DNA from: Balneola sp.
Lineage (GTDB): Bacteria; Bacteroidota; Rhodothermia; Balneolales; Balneolaceae
Direction: 5' to 3'
Assembly (NCBI GenBank): GCA_002694685.1
Contig: NZMW01000001.1
Span: 806,001 to 870,000, forward strand
DNA: 64,000 nt
Shown here: positions 9,174-17,282 of the stretch, piece after piece
Position numbering within the stretch: position 1 is the stretch's first letter
How the letters are laid out: each line of letters opens with the position of its first letter
Notes under the pieces: model-generated
What the model saw: the letters and a program-made list of their open reading frames with translations, nothing else
Told to the model about the DNA's origin: nothing
Databases searched by the model: none
Translations under genes and position numbers: made by a program

Positions 9174-10286
9174 TCAGTTGCGAACCGAGAACTTATAAAT
9201 AGTCGATGTTTGGTAGGTGTCTCCGGGTTGAAGAATGGTTGACGGAAAGTTGTCTTCATTAGGAGAATTAGGAAAATGCTGTGTTTCTAAACAAAGAGCA
9301 CTGTGCTGAATAAAACTCGAGCCATCAGGCCCCGTAAGAGTGCCATCTAAGAAATTACCTGAATAGAATTGAATTCCGGGTTCCTCTGTAAGTACCTCAA
9401 GTTCTCTTCCTGTTTGAGGATCGAAAAGGATGGCAACAGATTTCATTGTTCCGTCTGCATCGTTAATCACATAGTTGTGATCATATCCACCTTCTACCTC
9501 ATCAATTCTGGCTCCAATTTCGAAAGGTTGGGTAAAATCGAAAGGGGTTCCCTCAACGGCAGCTATTTCTCCGGTTGGAATGAGCTCGTTATCAACCAGT
9601 GTGTATTGATTGGCATTAATCGTAAGCTCATGGTCCAAAATTTGAGTTTCTGGATTTCCTGAAAGATTGAAATAACTATGGTTGGTTAAGTTAACCGGTG
9701 TTGCTTTATCGGTGGTGGCGGTGTAGTCCATTCTCAGTTCATTCTCAGGGGTAAGGGTATATACAACGTTTACCTGAAGGTTACCTGGATACCCGCTTTC
9801 TCCATCTTCACTTAAATATGACAACTCCAGAGAATTCTCCGTCACTTCTTCAATGGTCCATAACACTTTATCAAAACCTATTTCGCCACCATGTAAGTGA
9901 TTATCACCATCATTAATATCCAACTGATAAGACTCACCATTCAGAGTAAAAGCACCGTCACCTATTCTGTTTCCATACCTGCCAATTATTGCTCCAAAGT
10001 AAGGAGTCCCGGCCAGATACTTATCCAACGAGTCAAACCCCAAAACGATGTTATCAAAATCACCCTCAGAATCTGGAGTCATTATTGAAGTCACGATCCC
10101 ACCGTAGTTAGTGATTTTTACCTTAAGTCCGTTGCTGTTTTCCAGTGTTACCAAATGTACTTCCCGATCACCCTCCAGGCTCCCAAAAATCTCCATATTA
10201 CTTGCCTTATTATTGTTCATATTTTTGTTTGTACAAGCTGCAAATCCAACCATAAGCATGCAGGAAAGAAGTAATAAGCATTTCAT
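9174..10286 (-). CDS. galM: Aldose 1-epimerase (mutarotase), lipoprotein
   Basis: Interconverts alpha and beta anomers of aldoses. 370 residues from the ATG at 10286; a TTG three codons upstream is open but less likely. The N-terminus MKCLLLLSCMLMVGFAACTNKN is a lipoprotein signal with lipobox GFAAC, so the enzyme is anchored outside the cytoplasm. Family motifs are LTNHSYFNLSG (catalytic His), GGYDHNYVI and the C-terminal CLETQHFPNSPN with the catalytic Glu. It is the first gene of the arabinose cluster, 41 bp before the GH51 gene, and probably acts on the released arabinose. Confidence 0.93.
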   Translation of the reverse strand: MKCLLLLSCMLMVGFAACTNKNMNNNKASNMEIFGSLEGDREVHLVTLENSNGLKVKITNYGGIVTSIMTPDSEGDFDNIVLGFDSLDKYLAGTPYFGAIIGRYGNRIGDGAFTLNGESYQLDINDGDNHLHGGEIGFDKVLWTIEEVTENSLELSYLSEDGESGYPGNLQVNVVYTLTPENELRMDYTATTDKATPVNLTNHSYFNLSGNPETQILDHELTINANQYTLVDNELIPTGEIAAVEGTPFDFTQPFEIGARIDEVEGGYDHNYVINDADGTMKSVAILFDPQTGRELEVLTEEPGIQFYSGNFLDGTLTGPDGSSFIQHSALCLETQHFPNSPNEDNFPSTILQPGDTYQTSTIYKFSVRN

Positions 10287-10467
10287 ATTGCGCAAATTTT
10301 TACCCTAATTTGAGCCAATATAGAATTTTTTGGCTTGTGAATTTCAATTGTTTGGAGATTCTCGATTTTCGGCTCAATTCAATATGACTATCAATAACCA
10401 ATAGCTGGCATTAACAGGCATGCTATTATGAGATATTGTCTTAAATGAGTTGGGAAGAGCAAAGGAA

Positions 10468-10839
10468 CTAATTATTCCTTACAAATAGCTTCTTTAACTT
10501 GAGTAAATTCTTTTTTTCAAATCGCCATACAAAATCAAACTGTCCCAGTAAAAACCCATAGACGAGAAATAAAACCTGATAAGCTGGGAAAACAATAAGT
10601 ACCCACATAACTGCTTCTTCCCAGAATGGAGTGCTTTCTGAAAAACCTATTAACTGAAAAATAAACTTCCTAACGTAAAGGGCTGTGCTTCCGGTAATGG
10701 CAAATATGAATAGGATGAGCCCAACTTGCCAATAATTCTCTACCTCCCAACGCTGCATTAACTTCTTTAAAAAACGATGCAATTCTGACCTCAATGATGA
10801 TAGTTTCAACATCCATAACTTAAGAAAATTATCAAGCAT
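10468..10839 (-). CDS. Small two-TM protein, DUF6787-like
   Basis: 123 residues. The start of the core reads LMQRWEVENYWQVGLILFIFAITGSTALYVRK and is followed by a second hydrophobic segment, EEAVMWVLIVFPAYQVLFLVYGFLLGQFDF. The pattern (RWxV, TGS, then GQFxFFWxFEKK near the end) resembles the DUF6787 family common in Bacteroidota. Function unknown. It follows the cupredoxin gene by 44 bp and may be the last gene of the nirK operon. Confidence 0.65.
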   Translation of the reverse strand: MLDNFLKLWMLKLSSLRSELHRFLKKLMQRWEVENYWQVGLILFIFAITGSTALYVRKFIFQLIGFSESTPFWEEAVMWVLIVFPAYQVLFLVYGFLLGQFDFVWRFEKKNLLKLKKLFVRNN

Positions 10840-10883
10840 TATTGGGCTCTAAATACACGAAATCAGCCTGACTGATTCAGTAC

Positions 10884-11345
10884 TTATTCTGCTTCTGTAA
10901 CTTCACCGGACTTTAAAGTTTTCGCTACCTCTACCGGTATAAGTGAGTCATCATAATCTGCAGAAGTACTGGTCCCCGAAATAATTCTTCCGGCGTGGCC
11001 CAATCGTTCATGAGGAATACAAAAGTAATCGTACACTCCCTCTTCTTTTATTTCCAAAAACCAACGATCTCCTTTATTTAACATTCCAGAGTCAAAGGAT
11101 TGTGCGGATGTTGGAATCCTTAGTGGACGGCGATTGTCAGGGTGATACGAAGTTACGGTATGTAACCCTTCCACAACTTCAAACAGGATTACATCACCGG
11201 GTTGAACCTGCAAAACAACCGGACTGAATCTGGCGTCTTCTCCTATTCCCAAAATCTGGACCTTCAGTGTGTCAGATGAAAAGCTGAATGCATGAGAAGC
11301 AGTCATCAACCCAAACACCAGTAATATGTACCCTTTGATTTTCAT
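10884..11345 (-). CDS. Exported cupredoxin (plastocyanin/pseudoazurin-like) with His at the axial position
   Basis: Type-1 copper electron carrier, 153 residues, signal peptide to about residue 21. Expected copper ligands are His62 (EGLHTVTSYH), Cys109 and His112 (YFCIPHERLGH). In pseudoazurins and plastocyanins the fourth, axial ligand is Met eight residues after the Cys in this spacing. Here that position is His117. The start codon overlaps the SCO stop by one base, and the gene lies in the nirK operon. It is therefore the likely electron donor to the nitrite reductase. Donor role is inference from context. Confidence 0.82.
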   Translation of the reverse strand: MKIKGYILLVFGLMTASHAFSFSSDTLKVQILGIGEDARFSPVVLQVQPGDVILFEVVEGLHTVTSYHPDNRRPLRIPTSAQSFDSGMLNKGDRWFLEIKEEGVYDYFCIPHERLGHAGRIISGTSTSADYDDSLIPVEVAKTLKSGEVTEAE

Positions 11346-11968
11346 TATTGAATGGGTTCAGATATAATTTGTTCAATTGCTTTAGCAGCTTCAATCATTG
11401 GTTGATTTAGCCCTTCTACCCTCGTAGAGATTTCTCCTTTCTTATCCAATACAGTTACCAGGTTTGAATGAGCAAAATTACCATCACTTTGTCGCTGATA
11501 CTTCACTCCTAACATCATGGCTAAACTTCGAATATCAGTGTTTTTCCCCGTCAGGAAATGCCATCCGGGGATATTGAGCTGTTCATAATCAGCATATGTT
11601 TTCAATACTTCAGGACTATCATTTTCTGTGTCGAACGAAATAGCAAGTACTTGTACTTGTTCTCTCATCGATTCATTCACAGCCTCATACAAACGCCAGG
11701 TATCTTTAATAAGAATGGGACAAACCTGTGTGCAATTTCCATAAAACATAACCACAATCACCGGTTTACCCTTAAAATCAGCAAGTTTGATTTCCTCATT
11801 TCTATGGCTGGTAAAGCTTGATTCCAAATGATACAAAGAATGATCTGTTACCACCCCCGCCTTTAAGGCTGACTTCTGATGTTCTTGATGCTCATGCTGT
11901 GCCCAAATATTCTGAGAGAAAAGCATACATATAATTAATTGGAGCGCATATATTCGTAACGATTTCAT
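11345..11968 (-). CDS. SCO1/SenC/PrrC-type copper chaperone
   Basis: 207 residues, signal peptide then a thioredoxin-fold SCO domain. The copper-binding CxxxC is seen in FYGNCTQVCPILIKDTW and the distal His ligand in NFAHSNLVTVLD. SCO proteins deliver copper to, or reduce, copper sites of exported enzymes. A His-rich stretch (HEHQEHQK) just after the signal peptide could help bind copper. The start overlaps the upstream NirV-like gene by 4 bp and the stop overlaps the cupredoxin start by 1 bp. That indicates tight coupling and a role in maturing NirK or the cupredoxin. Confidence 0.9.
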   Translation of the reverse strand: MKSLRIYALQLIICMLFSQNIWAQHEHQEHQKSALKAGVVTDHSLYHLESSFTSHRNEEIKLADFKGKPVIVVMFYGNCTQVCPILIKDTWRLYEAVNESMREQVQVLAISFDTENDSPEVLKTYADYEQLNIPGWHFLTGKNTDIRSLAMMLGVKYQRQSDGNFAHSNLVTVLDKKGEISTRVEGLNQPMIEAAKAIEQIISEPIQ

Positions 11969-12780
11969 AATGATTCCTCGTTTTGATTTTGGGAGGTATC
12001 GACTGGTTTGTCATACGCACACCGAAAGCCTACCATACCTGTTGTAATTTTTGGATTGAAGCTCATTCGGGTGATATAGCGTATAGAAGCCGCATAATTG
12101 TATAAGCTGTTCAGGGTATTCATACGTCCTATAGTGCCACAGTCTAGTGAAAGTTCATCCGCTATAATGGGTTTAAAATCTTCCACCCATTCCATCACTA
12201 ACCCAAATTGATCTTTTACACCTTTGGTTGTAACAATACCGGTGGTACCTACTTCGGCCAGGTTTTGAGCATCAATTCCCGAATACCAGCTTATTAAGCT
12301 ACTGCTGAATTTGTCCATAGCCGCTTTATCGGTAATCCCCAGTAGTTGAGCTGAATATTCCCACTCATTAAGTGTGGGGAGCCGACCACCTTGTGCATCA
12401 CAGTATGCATTTGCTGCAAACCAGGAGACCCGTGTTACAGGCCGGTTCGTTCCAACATTTTCATAATCCGGATCCAGATCAGATTTCCATTCTCTCAGGT
12501 ATCCTTTATTAGTAAAAACCGGAGGGATTTCAGATCGCCTCCAGTTTATATTGGTTTTTAGAAATTCGGCAAACTGCTCATTGGTCACTGCGGTTTCATC
12601 CATATAAAAAGAATCAACCTGGATGGGTTCTCCCGCAACTTCAGGGAGTACTGCATGAAAAGATCCCGCCGGAACAAGTACCTTCTTTGTTAGCGGTACA
12701 TCTTGTGCCGGAAGCAGGCTTGAGCCACATATCATCAACAGCACTAAAAGTGTAACTATGTTCTTTAGGAATCTCATCAT
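11965..12780 (-). CDS. Formylglycine-generating-enzyme-fold protein, NirV-like
   Basis: 271 residues with a hydrophobic N-terminal signal (about 1-25) and a SUMF1/FGE-sulfatase domain. Fold motifs are VTNEQFAEFLK, RPVTRVSWFAANAYCDAQGGRLPTLNEWEY and the terminal GFRCAYD. NirV, of the same fold, often accompanies nirK in denitrifiers; its function is not settled. It lies 57 bp after nirK and overlaps the SCO gene by 4 bp. Two ATG codons in tandem at the start leave a one-residue ambiguity. Confidence 0.82.
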   Translation of the reverse strand: MMRFLKNIVTLLVLLMICGSSLLPAQDVPLTKKVLVPAGSFHAVLPEVAGEPIQVDSFYMDETAVTNEQFAEFLKTNINWRRSEIPPVFTNKGYLREWKSDLDPDYENVGTNRPVTRVSWFAANAYCDAQGGRLPTLNEWEYSAQLLGITDKAAMDKFSSSLISWYSGIDAQNLAEVGTTGIVTTKGVKDQFGLVMEWVEDFKPIIADELSLDCGTIGRMNTLNSLYNYAASIRYITRMSFNPKITTGMVGFRCAYDKPVDTSQNQNEESL

Positions 12781-12837
12781 TTTGTGCCTAATGATTATTG
12801 TGGAGGCTTAGTCAAAAAGCCTCCACATTTTTGGTTG

Positions 12838-13962
12838 CTAGTTCTTTCTTGGACCGGCTTTCAGCGTTCCTGTTGCACCTTTTTCAGCATCAACAAACTC
12901 ATGATCGACAAGAACGTATTTTCCTTCTTCAGGAATAATCATGTCTATTGTTGCAGAATTTGAAGCACCTAAAAGTACGGTTTGCATTCCGCGCATTTCG
13001 TTGAATGGATGTCCTTCAAGCCAAACACGGTCAAAAATTCCACCAATTACGTGAAAGCTGGATGTTCCGCTTGGACCGTTGTTGCTTACATGAAAGCGTA
13101 CTCTTTCTCCGGCGTTAGCTTTCAATGGCTGGTCGTGAAGTATGGTTTGGTGTCCGTTAAAAACAACGTGCGATGGATTGTTGCTAAAAGCTGCATCAAA
13201 ATCATAGGTGTATAATTCACCCGGTCCTTTTGTCAGGTAATACTCACTTTGAACAATCACATATTCGCGGTCTACTTCATAGCCGGTGTTATAGCCATCT
13301 TTTGGTGTTACAACCACCATTCCGTGCTGACCCATAGATGTGTGCATTAAAACACTTGGGGTTCCACAGTGGTAAATGTATGATCCGGGATAGTTAGCAA
13401 CCCAGTCAAACTTAATGGTTTCGCCAGGGCCTATAGTTCTCCATTTGTCATCCTTAGCAACGGTACCTGCATGGAAATCCATGGAGTGAGGCATAGGCAT
13501 AATCGACGGCTTATTTTTCTGGTATGGGTTTTCAGCAACCTGCTTCATGAAAGGAGATCCTCCTTTACTAGGCTCTGTAATTGTTACTTCTTCGTCCGAC
13601 CTGTTCTTCATATAAAAGGTAATTCGGTCTCCTTCTTTTACGTGGAGCACTGGTCCGGGAACGGTCCCACCAAATGTCCAGGCTTGGTAGCGAACACCTT
13701 CAGCTACTTCTATTTCCTGAACAACAATATCTATGCGGACTTCATGATGTTTGTTGCCTTCATAGTCAAGAGGCTTCAAGTTGGGTAACATGGTAACATA
13801 TTCGCCAACTACGGGAGGACCATCATAATCTTCCGTGAATACTTCTGCTTCTGGCATGCCAAATATTTTTCCATCCAAAGTGTATTCAGCCGTTTGGGCT
13901 ATTGCTAATCCACTAAATAGTAAACCAAACACCATAGGTAGTATTAGTTTTGAGACTTTCAT
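12838..13962 (-). CDS. nirK: Copper-containing nitrite reductase NirK
   Basis: Periplasmic enzyme that reduces nitrite to nitric oxide. 374 residues, signal peptide ending IAQ near residue 22, two cupredoxin domains. By hand alignment the type-2 copper ligands are His164, His198 and His354, and the catalytic pair is Asp162 (PHSMDFHAG) and His304 (SSFHVIGG). Type-1 ligands are His159, Cys199 and His207. The usual axial Met is five residues after His207, but here that residue is Gln212 (MHTSMGQHG), although Met210 and Met215 are close by. It is the first gene of a five-gene operon, with a dyad 23 bp upstream of the start that matches others in this region. Confidence 0.94.
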   Translation of the reverse strand: MKVSKLILPMVFGLLFSGLAIAQTAEYTLDGKIFGMPEAEVFTEDYDGPPVVGEYVTMLPNLKPLDYEGNKHHEVRIDIVVQEIEVAEGVRYQAWTFGGTVPGPVLHVKEGDRITFYMKNRSDEEVTITEPSKGGSPFMKQVAENPYQKNKPSIMPMPHSMDFHAGTVAKDDKWRTIGPGETIKFDWVANYPGSYIYHCGTPSVLMHTSMGQHGMVVVTPKDGYNTGYEVDREYVIVQSEYYLTKGPGELYTYDFDAAFSNNPSHVVFNGHQTILHDQPLKANAGERVRFHVSNNGPSGTSSFHVIGGIFDRVWLEGHPFNEMRGMQTVLLGASNSATIDMIIPEEGKYVLVDHEFVDAEKGATGTLKAGPRKN

Positions 13963-13985
13963 AATTGTGTAGTTTTGATTTTAAG

Positions 13986-14009
13986 TTTTAAGACTATTTT
14001 GTCTTTTAT
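13986..14009. promoter_or_regulatory. Candidate Rrf2-type operator upstream of nirK
   Basis: TTTTAAGA-N8-TCTTTTAT, the same 8-8-8 dyad found upstream of the DUF3565, ric and Rrf2 genes, with three changes from the perfect version (ATTTAAGA-N8-TCTTAAAT). It ends 23 bp upstream of nirK, where promoter elements are expected. Binding by the Rrf2 protein encoded at 19965-20417 is inference. Confidence 0.55.
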
Positions 14010-14055
14010 TTGTTTATAAAATATCCTTTGGCTCAATAATAAAGGCGTATTGTGA

Positions 14056-14079
14056 ATTTAAGATGAAGATGTCTTAAAT
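14056..14079. promoter_or_regulatory. Perfect candidate Rrf2-type operator between nirK and the DUF3565 gene
   Basis: Perfect dyad ATTTAAGA-N8-TCTTAAAT, identical in both arms to the one upstream of the Rrf2 gene itself. It lies 43 bp upstream of the plus-strand DUF3565 gene and 70 bp from the nirK-proximal copy. The divergent promoter region therefore carries two operators. Confidence 0.6.
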
Positions 14080-14122
14080 AATTTTTTATACTTGTAGTAG
14101 TACAAATGAAAGCAATACATCA

Positions 14123-14308
14123 ATGAAGCAGGCTATTACCGGATTCCATAAAGACGAGAAAGATGACTGGGTTGCAGAACTTGAATGCGGACACACCCAG
14201 CATGTACGGCATGATCCTCCCTGGCAGCTACGCCCGTGGGTTGTTACCGAAAAAGGTCGCAAATTGAAGTTAGGTACTAAACTGAATTGTAAAGAGTGTG
14301 AGAAGTAA
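14123..14308 (+). CDS. DUF3565 family small protein
   Basis: 61 residues, full length for the family. It reads ITGFHKDEKDDWVAELECGHTQHVRHDPPW, then RPWV and a terminal CKEC. The conserved CGH-Q-HVRHxPP core and Cys pairs suggest a metal site, but no function is established. It starts 43 bp after a perfect copy of the shared dyad, which ties it to the NO-response group. Confidence 0.85.
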   Translation: MKQAITGFHKDEKDDWVAELECGHTQHVRHDPPWQLRPWVVTEKGRKLKLGTKLNCKECEK

Positions 14309-14357
14309 AACTTTAGTATAATCCGTAATTAGTGAAAAATTAAATAATCTGATTGAT

Positions 14358-14834
14358 ATGAGCTCTTCTACCTTTTTTCGGACTGTTATTTCCGGTTTTA
14401 TTGCCACCTTTGCGATGGCTATGATCGCCTTCCTTTTGGGGGGAGTTGGATTCCCTGCAATAGATATCGGATATATTTTAACGGCGAGTTTTAATTATTC
14501 CCTGCCCGGCGACCCCTATCATATCATTTTCGGAAACCTTGCTTACAATGTAGGCGGAATATTGCTGGCACTTATTTGGGTAGCCTTTCTACAGCAAAGA
14601 ATTCCCGGCAAATGGATTATTCAGGGATTGATCTATGGTGTAATTATTACTGTTGCGGCAGGTTTTATTATCTCCCCTTTTGTATCGATGGCGGCAGGTG
14701 AAGATTTCGGTATTTTTTATTCCAACACATGGTATCCAGGGCTGATGATTTTTGCCGGATTGTTGATGCATCTTGCTTATGGACTCACGCTGACCTTGTC
14801 CTTAAAAGTAGCAGGAGTAACTAAAGAAGAGTGA
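14358..14834 (+). CDS. Four-TM membrane protein, unrecognised (possibly DUF6789-like)
   Basis: 158 residues with four hydrophobic segments at about 8-30, 56-75, 88-112 and 130-152. Segment features include GNLAYNVGGILLALIWVAF and MIFAGLLMHLAYGLTL. No catalytic motif is visible. It follows the DUF3565 gene by 49 bp on the same strand, so cotranscription is possible. Function unknown. Confidence 0.6.
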   Translation: MSSSTFFRTVISGFIATFAMAMIAFLLGGVGFPAIDIGYILTASFNYSLPGDPYHIIFGNLAYNVGGILLALIWVAFLQQRIPGKWIIQGLIYGVIITVAAGFIISPFVSMAAGEDFGIFYSNTWYPGLMIFAGLLMHLAYGLTLTLSLKVAGVTKEE

Positions 14835-14930
14835 TCTTCGCTCGAGGTTTTCTTTTGATTTGTTAGACCTTAAGCGATGTCCATCCCACTCTATTAGTCC
14901 AAATTCCAGGAATATAGATTGGTTACGCTT

Positions 14931-14960
14931 TATATATCCTTCACATAAAAAGGATATATA
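14931..14960. promoter_or_regulatory. Perfect 10-10-10 inverted repeat before a small membrane gene
   Basis: TATATATCCT, a 10-base spacer, then AGGATATATA, ending 6 bp upstream of the ATG at 14967. The spacing suits either a dimeric regulator site or a leader hairpin that would expose or hide the AGGA-type ribosome binding sequence. It differs from the TAAGA-N8-TCTTA dyads nearby, so another regulator or an RNA mechanism may be involved. Confidence 0.45.
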
Positions 14961-14966
14961 GACTTA

Positions 14967-15215
14967 ATGATTAAGCAAGTTTTATTTACCAACTGGCACA
15001 CAATGAGATGGGTGGCTCTGTGTATTGCCATTTTCTTTGCCACTCTGGCCATTATTGACCAAGAAATCGTAACCGCATTGTTTAGCGGATTTTTCTTCTT
15101 TCAAGCTTTGACGAACAAAGGATGCATGGTATCCCAATCATGTGGACTACCAACCAATGCTTTTGATCAATCAGACGATCAAGAATCAGAACCAGAATTT
15201 ACAGAGGTTAAATAA
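14967..15215 (+). CDS. Small membrane protein with two cysteines (DUF2892/YgaP-tail-like)
   Basis: 82 residues with hydrophobic segments at about 13-30 and 34-48, then FFFFQALTNKGCMVSQSCGLP with two cysteines and an acidic tail. Size and the Cys after the second helix recall short Bacteroidota proteins found beside thioredoxin or rhodanese genes. The start is 6 bp after a perfect inverted repeat. The stop is 6 bp before the thioredoxin gene, so the two are cotranscribed. Confidence 0.6.
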   Translation: MIKQVLFTNWHTMRWVALCIAIFFATLAIIDQEIVTALFSGFFFFQALTNKGCMVSQSCGLPTNAFDQSDDQESEPEFTEVK

Positions 15216-15221
15216 TTCGCA

Positions 15222-15548
15222 ATGGACAAGACTGAAAAACAAAAGAAATCATTTTCTGAACTTATAAAGGGTGATACTCCCGTACTTGTGGATTTCTATG
15301 CCGACTGGTGTGCTCCCTGCAAGATGATGCCACCCATTTTAAAAAAGCTGAAATCAGAGATGGGCGATTCCATAAACATCATCAAAATTGATACGGAGCG
15401 AAATCCCGATGTAGCTATTCGATATCAGGTTCGGGGCATCCCCAACCTAATACTTTTCCATAAAGGACAAGTGCTATGGCAACAAGCAGGTGTAGTACAA
15501 ATGCCGCAGTTACAACAAATTATTGAACAAAAACTGGAGCAGCTATGA
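15222..15548 (+). CDS. Thioredoxin
   Basis: 108-residue thioredoxin-fold disulfide reductase, no signal peptide, so cytoplasmic. The active site is DWCAPCKMMPP (Cys30, Cys33), with Ala where classical thioredoxin has Gly. The cis-proline loop is RGIPNLILF. Its stop overlaps the OsmC start in an ATGA arrangement, which couples translation. The context of OsmC, DUF302 and NO-response genes suggests repair of thiol or peroxide damage. Confidence 0.93.
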   Translation: MDKTEKQKKSFSELIKGDTPVLVDFYADWCAPCKMMPPILKKLKSEMGDSINIIKIDTERNPDVAIRYQVRGIPNLILFHKGQVLWQQAGVVQMPQLQQIIEQKLEQL

Positions 15549-15994
15549 TCACCGATGAACATCTATATAACGTAGATTTAGAGTGGAAAGAAGGACGAAT
15601 TGGTATTCTCCGTTCTGAAGAATTGGATGAAGAAATTGAAGTGGCTACACCGCCTGAATTTCCCGGTGGCGTGGAAGGAATTTGGTCTCCTGAACACCTT
15701 TTCGTTTCTTCAATAAGCAGTTGCTTTATGACAACTTTTGCGGCCATTGCGGAATATTCAAAACTGGAATATGAAGAACTTACTATTAAGGCGACTGGCG
15801 TTATGAGCCGGGTTGATGGAAAGTTCGCGATGTCTGAAATCACTCTTCGTCCCTCATTAGTAATTAATGACAAAGATCAGCAGGATAAAGCTCTTAGAAT
15901 TTTAGAAAAGGCAGACCAAGCTTGTCTTATTTCCCGATCTGTAAAAACGGAGATCGTATTGGAGCCAGAAGTTGTTATAGCTACACTACACTAA
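15545..15994 (+). CDS. OsmC/Ohr family peroxiredoxin-like protein
   Basis: 149 residues. The two redox cysteines of the family are present: Cys60 in SSISSCFMTTFAAIAE and Cys127 in ADQACLISRSVKTEI. OsmC/Ohr proteins reduce organic hydroperoxides using thiols. The N-terminus WSPEHLFVSS matches the YfcG-independent OsmC subgroup rather than classical Ohr. Its start overlaps the upstream thioredoxin gene, a plausible reductant. A 29-bp gap separates it from the DUF302 gene. Confidence 0.88.
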   Translation: MITDEHLYNVDLEWKEGRIGILRSEELDEEIEVATPPEFPGGVEGIWSPEHLFVSSISSCFMTTFAAIAEYSKLEYEELTIKATGVMSRVDGKFAMSEITLRPSLVINDKDQQDKALRILEKADQACLISRSVKTEIVLEPEVVIATLH

Positions 15995-16023
15995 ACTAAT
16001 TTGGACCAAAATAAGGAACTGAC

Positions 16024-16410
16024 ATGTCATATCACTTCAGTAAAAAAGTAGATCTATCTTTTGATGATGCCATCGAAAAAACAACAGCCGTATTAAAGGA
16101 AGAAGGCTTTGGCGTATTAACAGAAATCGACATCAAAGAAACATTAAAAAAGAAACTGGACGTTGATTTCCGGAAATACCGCATTCTAGGTGCCTGCAAT
16201 CCCCCTAACGCTTATAAAGCTTTACAAGCGGAAGGTCATATTGGCTTAATGCTACCCTGTAATGTGATTGTTCAAGAGCACGAAAATGGAGAGGTAGAAG
16301 TTTCTGCTGTTGACCCGGTAGCTTCCATGCAAGCCATTCAAAATAATGATCTGGGCGACGTAGCTACGGATGTTCAGAACATGCTCAAAAAGGTGATCGA
16401 TAAGCTTTAG
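16024..16410 (+). CDS. DUF302 family protein
   Basis: 128 residues covering the whole DUF302 fold: FDDAIEKTTAVLKEEGFGVLTEIDIKETLKKKL, then YRILGACNPPNAYKALQ and LMLPCNVIVQE. The two cysteines in GACNPP and LPCNV are typical. Function unknown; such proteins often appear near stress or sulfur genes. It ends the plus-strand group and overlaps the tail of the convergent gene at 16407 by 4 bp. Confidence 0.9.
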   Translation: MSYHFSKKVDLSFDDAIEKTTAVLKEEGFGVLTEIDIKETLKKKLDVDFRKYRILGACNPPNAYKALQAEGHIGLMLPCNVIVQEHENGEVEVSAVDPVASMQAIQNNDLGDVATDVQNMLKKVIDKL

Positions 16411-16826
16411 TGCTTTCCCTTTTTATTATAGGTTACGACTCTTTTCCAGTGAAGACCGGCAAATAGAAGTACGCCCACTAATTCCAGACTTCGGGCTAAC
16501 AGTCGAAGTGTGTCGCTTACATCCGTCAATTCAGCTATAATTAAAAGCCAAATACCCAGATTAAATACAAAAACCATGGTGTAGGCCAAGAAGGTTTGTC
16601 CTCTTGGCTCCCCTTCTAAAAACCGAGGGAGCATCCAATATGCCACACCTAAAGTAAACTGTATGATCCAGCCAAAAATCATCAATTCTATATGAACTGG
16701 AAGGAACACCCAGATAGCAGGCTCAAAATTAAGCCCTTTATTGATAAGTAAAATCATTCCCAAAAAAGCTCCGATCAGTAAATAAATGAGTGAAGACTTT
16801 ATGAGTAACCGAGAGGGAAGTGTCAT
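16407..16826 (-). CDS. Four-TM protein with a heme-copper-oxidase-like helix, copy 2
   Basis: 139 residues with four hydrophobic segments. The second reads PVHIELMIFGWIIQFTLGVAYWMLPRF, close to the His-bearing helix of NorB/CcoN-type oxidase subunit I (H-x-x-x-x-x-FGW). The remaining subunit I helices and the binuclear-site histidines are absent. It is a paralogue of the upstream gene and overlaps it by 4 bp. It may bind heme or quinone, or act as an NO-related accessory. Function not established. Confidence 0.6.
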   Translation of the reverse strand: MTLPSRLLIKSSLIYLLIGAFLGMILLINKGLNFEPAIWVFLPVHIELMIFGWIIQFTLGVAYWMLPRFLEGEPRGQTFLAYTMVFVFNLGIWLLIIAELTDVSDTLRLLARSLELVGVLLFAGLHWKRVVTYNKKGKH

Positions 16827-17266
16827 GTCAGCTTATTAGCCCTCTTCTTCTTTCGTCGCTGTTTTATAGAGAGCACTCGAGGCCATATTTCAATTACGTA
16901 GCAGATAACAGCCACAAATTGTAAAACAGCTGAGATCGTTAGCAGTACTTTCCAAAAATAGGCCTCGGACTGTAAGATCATAGGCTCAGAGATAAGCCTT
17001 AAAATCAATCCACTATTCAAAAGTATATAGGTAAGCCAGCTCCACTTTTGGTTTTGGAAACTTTCCTCCTTAATGCGGCCGGGAAACATCCACAAAGAAA
17101 CCCCAAAAATAATCTGGGTAATCCAGCCCAGCATCAACATGTGCCAGAATAAAGGAACAAGGTTGGGGATGCCCAGGAAATCAACCTGCAGAGCAACCCC
17201 AACTAACAAAGCTCCAATAAAATATAGTAATCCGGTTTTAAGAAATATTCGGGTTATTAATGGCAT
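16823..17266 (-). CDS. Four-TM protein with a heme-copper-oxidase-like helix, copy 1
   Basis: 147 residues, four hydrophobic segments and a basic C-terminal tail (KQRRKKKRANK). The second helix region reads LFWHMLMLGWITQIIFGVSLWMFPGR, with the same His-x-x-x-LGW-x-TQ pattern as the downstream gene, so the pair arose by duplication. The pattern recalls NorB/CcoN helix II but the protein is far too short for an oxidase. It starts 16 bp after the stop of the 606-residue protein gene. Confidence 0.6.
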   Translation of the reverse strand: MPLITRIFLKTGLLYFIGALLVGVALQVDFLGIPNLVPLFWHMLMLGWITQIIFGVSLWMFPGRIKEESFQNQKWSWLTYILLNSGLILRLISEPMILQSEAYFWKVLLTISAVLQFVAVICYVIEIWPRVLSIKQRRKKKRANKLT

Positions 17267-17282
17267 AAATAAGCCCTTGTAA

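Noticed and set aside
10428-10452. GTCTTAAAT downstream of the small DUF6787-like gene as a fifth Rrf2-type site
   Set aside because: Only one half-site is present; the opposite arm does not match TAAGA and the position is not upstream of a suitable gene.
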